Shown: one piece after another, positions 13,935-16,727 of the stretch
Numbering within the stretch: position 1 is the stretch's first letter
Layout of the letters: every line of letters begins with the position of its first letter
Source of the DNA: Clostridiales bacterium
GTDB lineage: Bacteria; Bacillota; Clostridia; Christensenellales; Borkfalkiaceae
Assembly: GCA_003503945.1 (NCBI GenBank)
Contig: DOCD01000116.1
Coordinates: 1 to 16,727 of the forward strand
DNA length: 16,727 nucleotides
Direction: 5' to 3'
Program-made: the position numbers and the translations under genes
Notes under the pieces: generated by a model
What the model was told of the DNA's origin: nothing
Seen by the model: the letters and a program-made list of their open reading frames with translations, nothing else
The model's database searches: none

Positions 13935-14654
13935 ATGTTAAACATTGCCATTGTCGAAGATGAAATAAAAACTCAGGAATTATTGAAATCTTATTTTGCA
14001 GATTTCACGAAAAAAAGCGGCGAGGTATTTCAGATTTCGTGCTTTGATAATCCGATTACGTTTCTTTCGAATTACAAAGCGAACTATGATATTGTATTGA
14101 TGGATATAGAACTTCCTCATATGAACGGAATGGAGGCGTCGCACAAGCTCCGCGAAATGGACAAGGCGGTTACGCTGATTTTCGTTACGAATATGGCTCA
14201 GTTCGCGGTCGAGGGCTATTCCGTCAACGCGTTCGACTATATAGTCAAACCCATATCTTCGGACGATTTTTCCTTGAAATTAGAGCGGGCGATTTTAAGG
14301 ATAAAAAGCAACGATGACCCGAAAATAAAGATTTTAGTAAACTATGCGGTTAAACTAATATCCGTTTCTCAGCTCAAATACGTGGAAGTTATCGGGCATA
14401 AGCTCGTATACCACACGCTTGACGGGGAAGACTATCCTACGACGGGCACGCTGAAAGACGTGGAAACGAAGCTGCGCAGTAAAGGTTTTGCCAAGTGTAA
14501 CAGCTGTTATCTCGTCAATCTTCGCCACGTTTCGGACGTGGACGGGCAGACTGTAACGGTCGGCGGCGAAGTTTTGCAAATCAGCTATCCCAAGCGCAAG
14601 GACTTTATGCGCGCGCTCAACGATTTTCTCGGCAATGGGGGAGCGATTATTTGA
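13935..14654 (+). CDS. LytTR-family response regulator, copy 2
   Basis: The product is 239 aa, starting at the ATG at 13935 with GAGG close upstream. The receiver domain has Glu8/Asp9, phospho-acceptor Asp57 (LMDIELP), Thr85 and Lys105 (IVKP), at the same positions as in the copy ending at 9106. The LytTR DNA-binding domain is C-terminal (KCNSCYLVNLRHVSDVDG). The two regulators are clearly paralogous along their whole length. The last residues, GNGGAII, again coincide with the ribosome site (GGGGGAG) of the downstream kinase. It is first gene of a two-gene operon with its own near-consensus promoter. Its likely target is the lipoprotein gene downstream, but no shared operator was found to prove it. 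Confidence 0.93.
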   Translation: MLNIAIVEDEIKTQELLKSYFADFTKKSGEVFQISCFDNPITFLSNYKANYDIVLMDIELPHMNGMEASHKLREMDKAVTLIFVTNMAQFAVEGYSVNAFDYIVKPISSDDFSLKLERAILRIKSNDDPKIKILVNYAVKLISVSQLKYVEVIGHKLVYHTLDGEDYPTTGTLKDVETKLRSKGFAKCNSCYLVNLRHVSDVDGQTVTVGGEVLQISYPKRKDFMRALNDFLGNGGAII

Positions 14655-15982
14655 CACAGCTTGAATTTTACAAATCATATCAATTCGTTGCCGAGCTTAT
14701 AATAGCCGAATTGCTGTTTTGCGTTAAGCTCGACCGCCGCTCGTATTTCTGGCTTCGGCTTCCCGCGGTTCTTGCCGTCGTGGTGGTACTGGCGCGGTTC
14801 TTTCCCGTACCGTCCGTGCTTGCGCAGAATGCCCTGTATATTTCCTTTATGTTTTTCTGCATATTCGCATATACCGTCCTCGCGAGCAAACTCCTATTCA
14901 AAGAAGACTGGCTTAAAATAGTTTTCTGTATGCTGGCGGGCTACACCGTTCAGCATACCGCATACGAGCTTTATAATCTCGTGCTTACCGTTATGGGCAT
15001 AAATGCAAACGCACCGATGGGCTCTTACGGCAGCGGGGAAGTCGTGTTTTTTGAAAACCCCTTTGCTACGGTAATGTATATTGCCATCTATACCGTAACG
15101 TACTTTCTTGCGGCTTTGCTTTTCGGCAGAAAGATTGAGAGTCGCGAAAAACTTAAAATCACGAACAGTTACATTTTTGTGTTGGCGGTACTGCTGTTTA
15201 TTATAGACATTATAATCAACGCAATAATAGTATATTATATCGCCGCAGACGGAAACGTGCTTTATCTTTCTATCGTGGGAGTATATAATATTCTTTGCTG
15301 TATCGTCGTTTTATTCCTTATGTTCGAGGTGGCGACGCGCCGCAAATTGCAGGACGAGCTCAGTGCGGTCAAATTGTTGCGGCAACGCGAAAAAGAGCAG
15401 TACAATATATCTAAAACGAATATCGAGCTGATAAATATGAAGTGCCACGATTTAAAGCACCAAATCCGGAATATCGGCGCGAGCGGTTCACTGAACGAGC
15501 AATCGGTCAGGGAAATGGAAAATTTAATACAGATTTACGACTCGGCGCTTCGTACGGGGAACACCGCGCTCGATACGATATTTATGGAAAAACTTTTAAG
15601 GTGCAACAAGGACGGCGTACGGCTCAGCTGTATTGCCGACGGGCAGAAACTTAGTTTTATGCGCGAGTACGATATTTATTCTCTGTTCGGCAATCTCATC
15701 GATAACGCGATAGAGGCGGTTTTGCCGTTGGAAGAAAGCAAGCGCGTAATATCTTTAAGCGTCCGCGCCGTCAACAACCTTTTGTCGGTCAATCTTCATA
15801 ACTTTTATGACAGCAAAATAAAATTTGAAAACGGCTTGCCCGTTACTACCAAGCCCGACAAAAACTATCACGGCTTCGGTATGAAAAGCGTGGAGTATAT
15901 CTGTTCGCGGTACGGCGGCGATTTGTCGATAAAAACCGAAAACAACGTCTTTAACGTAAATATATTGTTCCCGATAACTTAA
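14651..15982 (+). CDS. GHKL sensor histidine kinase (AgrC/LytTR-partner type), copy 2
   Basis: The product is 443 aa. The start codon is TTG at 14651, overlapping the regulator stop (TTGA), with GGGGGAG seven bases upstream. The N-terminus MTQLEFYKSYQFVAELIIAE aligns with that of the paralogous kinase ending at 7766, supporting this start. About six membrane segments (1-228) precede phospho-acceptor His266 (KCHDLKHQ). The GHKL ATPase domain follows, with N-box NLIDNAIEAV (Asn352) and G-box HGFGMKS (408-410 GFG). Short motifs in the membrane part are also shared with copy 1 (QHTAYELYN here, QHLAYETFN there). No peptide-signal gene lies nearby. A terminator follows within 5 bp of the stop. Confidence 0.93.
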   Translation: MTQLEFYKSYQFVAELIIAELLFCVKLDRRSYFWLRLPAVLAVVVVLARFFPVPSVLAQNALYISFMFFCIFAYTVLASKLLFKEDWLKIVFCMLAGYTVQHTAYELYNLVLTVMGINANAPMGSYGSGEVVFFENPFATVMYIAIYTVTYFLAALLFGRKIESREKLKITNSYIFVLAVLLFIIDIIINAIIVYYIAADGNVLYLSIVGVYNILCCIVVLFLMFEVATRRKLQDELSAVKLLRQREKEQYNISKTNIELINMKCHDLKHQIRNIGASGSLNEQSVREMENLIQIYDSALRTGNTALDTIFMEKLLRCNKDGVRLSCIADGQKLSFMREYDIYSLFGNLIDNAIEAVLPLEESKRVISLSVRAVNNLLSVNLHNFYDSKIKFENGLPVTTKPDKNYHGFGMKSVEYICSRYGGDLSIKTENNVFNVNILFPIT

Positions 15983-15985
15983 CGT

Positions 15986-16017
15986 AAGCGTCCTCGAAAC
16001 GGGGGCGCTTTCTGTTT
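15986..16017 (+). terminator. Terminator of the second regulator/kinase operon
   Basis: A hairpin of AAGCGTCCTC with GGGGGCGCTT (some G-T pairs) closes on a GAAAC loop and is followed by TCTGTTT. It separates the kinase gene from the lipoprotein promoter. Confidence 0.7.
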
Positions 16018-16046
16018 GGGAAAAATAGGATATGCAGACAAAACCT

Positions 16047-16080
16047 AAGTTTACGCATAGTTGCTTGAATTCGTAAACTT
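16047..16080. promoter_or_regulatory. 9-bp perfect inverted repeat at the lipoprotein promoter, possible operator
   Basis: AAGTTTACG (16047-16055) and CGTAAACTT (16072-16080) are perfect complements separated by 16 bp. They flank the -35 hexamer, and the right arm lies inside the promoter spacer. This placement fits a regulator site, and the kinase/regulator pair just upstream is a candidate controller. AAGTTTACG also has a weak tandem partner, TAGTT, 11 bp downstream. Confidence 0.55.
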
Positions 16081-16093
16081 TTAATGATATTAT
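16065..16093 (+). promoter_or_regulatory. Promoter of the Ig-domain lipoprotein gene
   Basis: It has -35 TTGAAT (16065-16070), a 17-bp spacer and -10 TATTAT (16088-16093). It is located 29 bp before the start codon and after the kinase terminator, so the gene is transcribed independently. Confidence 0.75.
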
Positions 16094-16121
16094 TTTTGAA
16101 AAGATTAATCTGGAGGAAGAG

Positions 16122-16715
16122 ATGAAAAAATCATCGACTGTATTCGCGACGTTTTTTATCATGGTTATGTGCCTGATAATGGTTGCGAGTCCTTTTTTAA
16201 CTGCCTGCGGTCCTAAGGAAAAGCCAAAGGTAGAAACTTTAACGGTGCGGGACATCACGCTTGACACCTCGGAAGCAAAGACCGAATTTGCTTACGGCGA
16301 GCAATTCTCGGCGGAAGGCTTAAAAGTAACGGCGACGCTGAGCGACAGCTCAACGCGCGACGTGCCTCTTTCGTCCTGCCGCATTTCAAAGGTAAACAAC
16401 GCACCCGGTAAACGCAAGGTCAGCGTAACTTATGCAAGAAAGACCAAGCGTTACGAAGTCGTTTTCCTTGATAAACCCATGCCGCCTATTTCGGAAACTT
16501 CGCTTTTGGCAATCGAAGGCGAAGAGGTTTACCGCGTACAGGCTGAGAATATCGACCTTGAAGTTTCCGGCGTCAAAGCGGCGGGCGGCGAGCTTAAACT
16601 TACGGGCGGAAACGCGGACGGCGACGGATATATCGGAAACTACGGCGTTGCGGAGAACTACTTCGGATTTACTTTTACCGCCGACAAGGACTATGATAAC
16701 GAACCGCGGTTTTGA
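16122..16715 (+). CDS. Lipoprotein with bacterial Ig-like domain and partial carbohydrate-binding-like region
   Basis: The open frame is 197 aa and starts at the ATG at 16122 after GGAGGAAGAG. Residues 1-29 form a lipoprotein signal with lipobox LTAC (Cys29). Residues 40-116 look like a group-3 bacterial Ig-like domain (EFAYGEQFSAEGLKVTATLSD). From about 136 (VYRVQAENIDL ... DGDGYIGNYGV) the sequence resembles the beginning of a CBM6/CBM35-type carbohydrate-binding module, but the frame stops after only about 60 residues of it, roughly half the usual length. Near the stop another frame is open and reads NRGFESGE to the window end, so a frameshift or assembly error is possible and the real protein may be much longer. 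It probably binds a glycan at the cell surface. Confidence 0.8.
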   Translation: MKKSSTVFATFFIMVMCLIMVASPFLTACGPKEKPKVETLTVRDITLDTSEAKTEFAYGEQFSAEGLKVTATLSDSSTRDVPLSSCRISKVNNAPGKRKVSVTYARKTKRYEVVFLDKPMPPISETSLLAIEGEEVYRVQAENIDLEVSGVKAAGGELKLTGGNADGDGYIGNYGVAENYFGFTFTADKDYDNEPRF

Positions 16716-16727
16716 GAGTGGCGAACC

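Noticed and set aside
13880..13964. Short frame MENHILFKIRSR overlapping the start of the second regulator, as a possible signal-peptide gene
   Set aside because: It has no ribosome site, signal sequence or double-glycine motif, and it runs out of frame through the regulator start.
15755..16267. A 170-aa leftward frame across the kinase end and lipoprotein start
   Set aside because: It is antisense to two supported genes and crosses a terminator and a promoter.

Overview
The window looks like a chromosomal segment of a low-to-mid GC Gram-positive gut-type bacterium, most likely an uncultured member of Bacillota/Clostridia (Christensenellales-like is my guess, not proven). The evidence is strong Shine-Dalgarno sites, lipobox lipoproteins, LytTR/GHKL two-component pairs, InlB-type (Listeria-Bacteroides) repeats, putative-Ig domains and glycoside hydrolase family 3 (GH3) enzymes with swapped domain order.

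Left part (1-9913, all leftward). A three-gene operon runs response regulator (9819-9106), sensor kinase (9109-7766), membrane GH3 enzyme (7755-4672), and ends at a strong terminator (4663-4626). A second promoter then drives a very large secreted, membrane-anchored GH3 enzyme (4496-309), followed by the start of a lipoprotein gene (214-1). Both promoters carry the same unusual operator: two 16-bp direct repeats with a 21-bp period, 27-28 bp upstream of an extended -10. This suggests that the regulator controls its own operon and also the second GH3 gene.

Middle part (9928-13700) is accessory DNA. It holds an AAA/DUF4143 ATPase, a 3' half of tRNA-Gln(CTG) that looks like an integration footprint, a conserved-looking small protein, a MobV/Pre-type relaxase gene with a damaged-looking start, a pMV158-like oriT, and a gene-free stretch (12892-13934). 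That stretch carries a leftward promoter, a chain of ten hairpins and a terminator. I read it as a candidate structured RNA, or alternatively a single-strand replication origin.

Right part (13935-16727, all rightward). A second LytTR regulator/GHKL kinase pair, clearly paralogous to the first, ends at a terminator. It is followed by a lipoprotein with an Ig-like domain and the start of a carbohydrate-binding-like region, whose promoter overlaps an inverted repeat.

Overall picture: two related signalling pairs lie back to back around a decayed mobilizable element, each next to extracellular carbohydrate-related genes. All calls come from reading the sequence; no database search was run.
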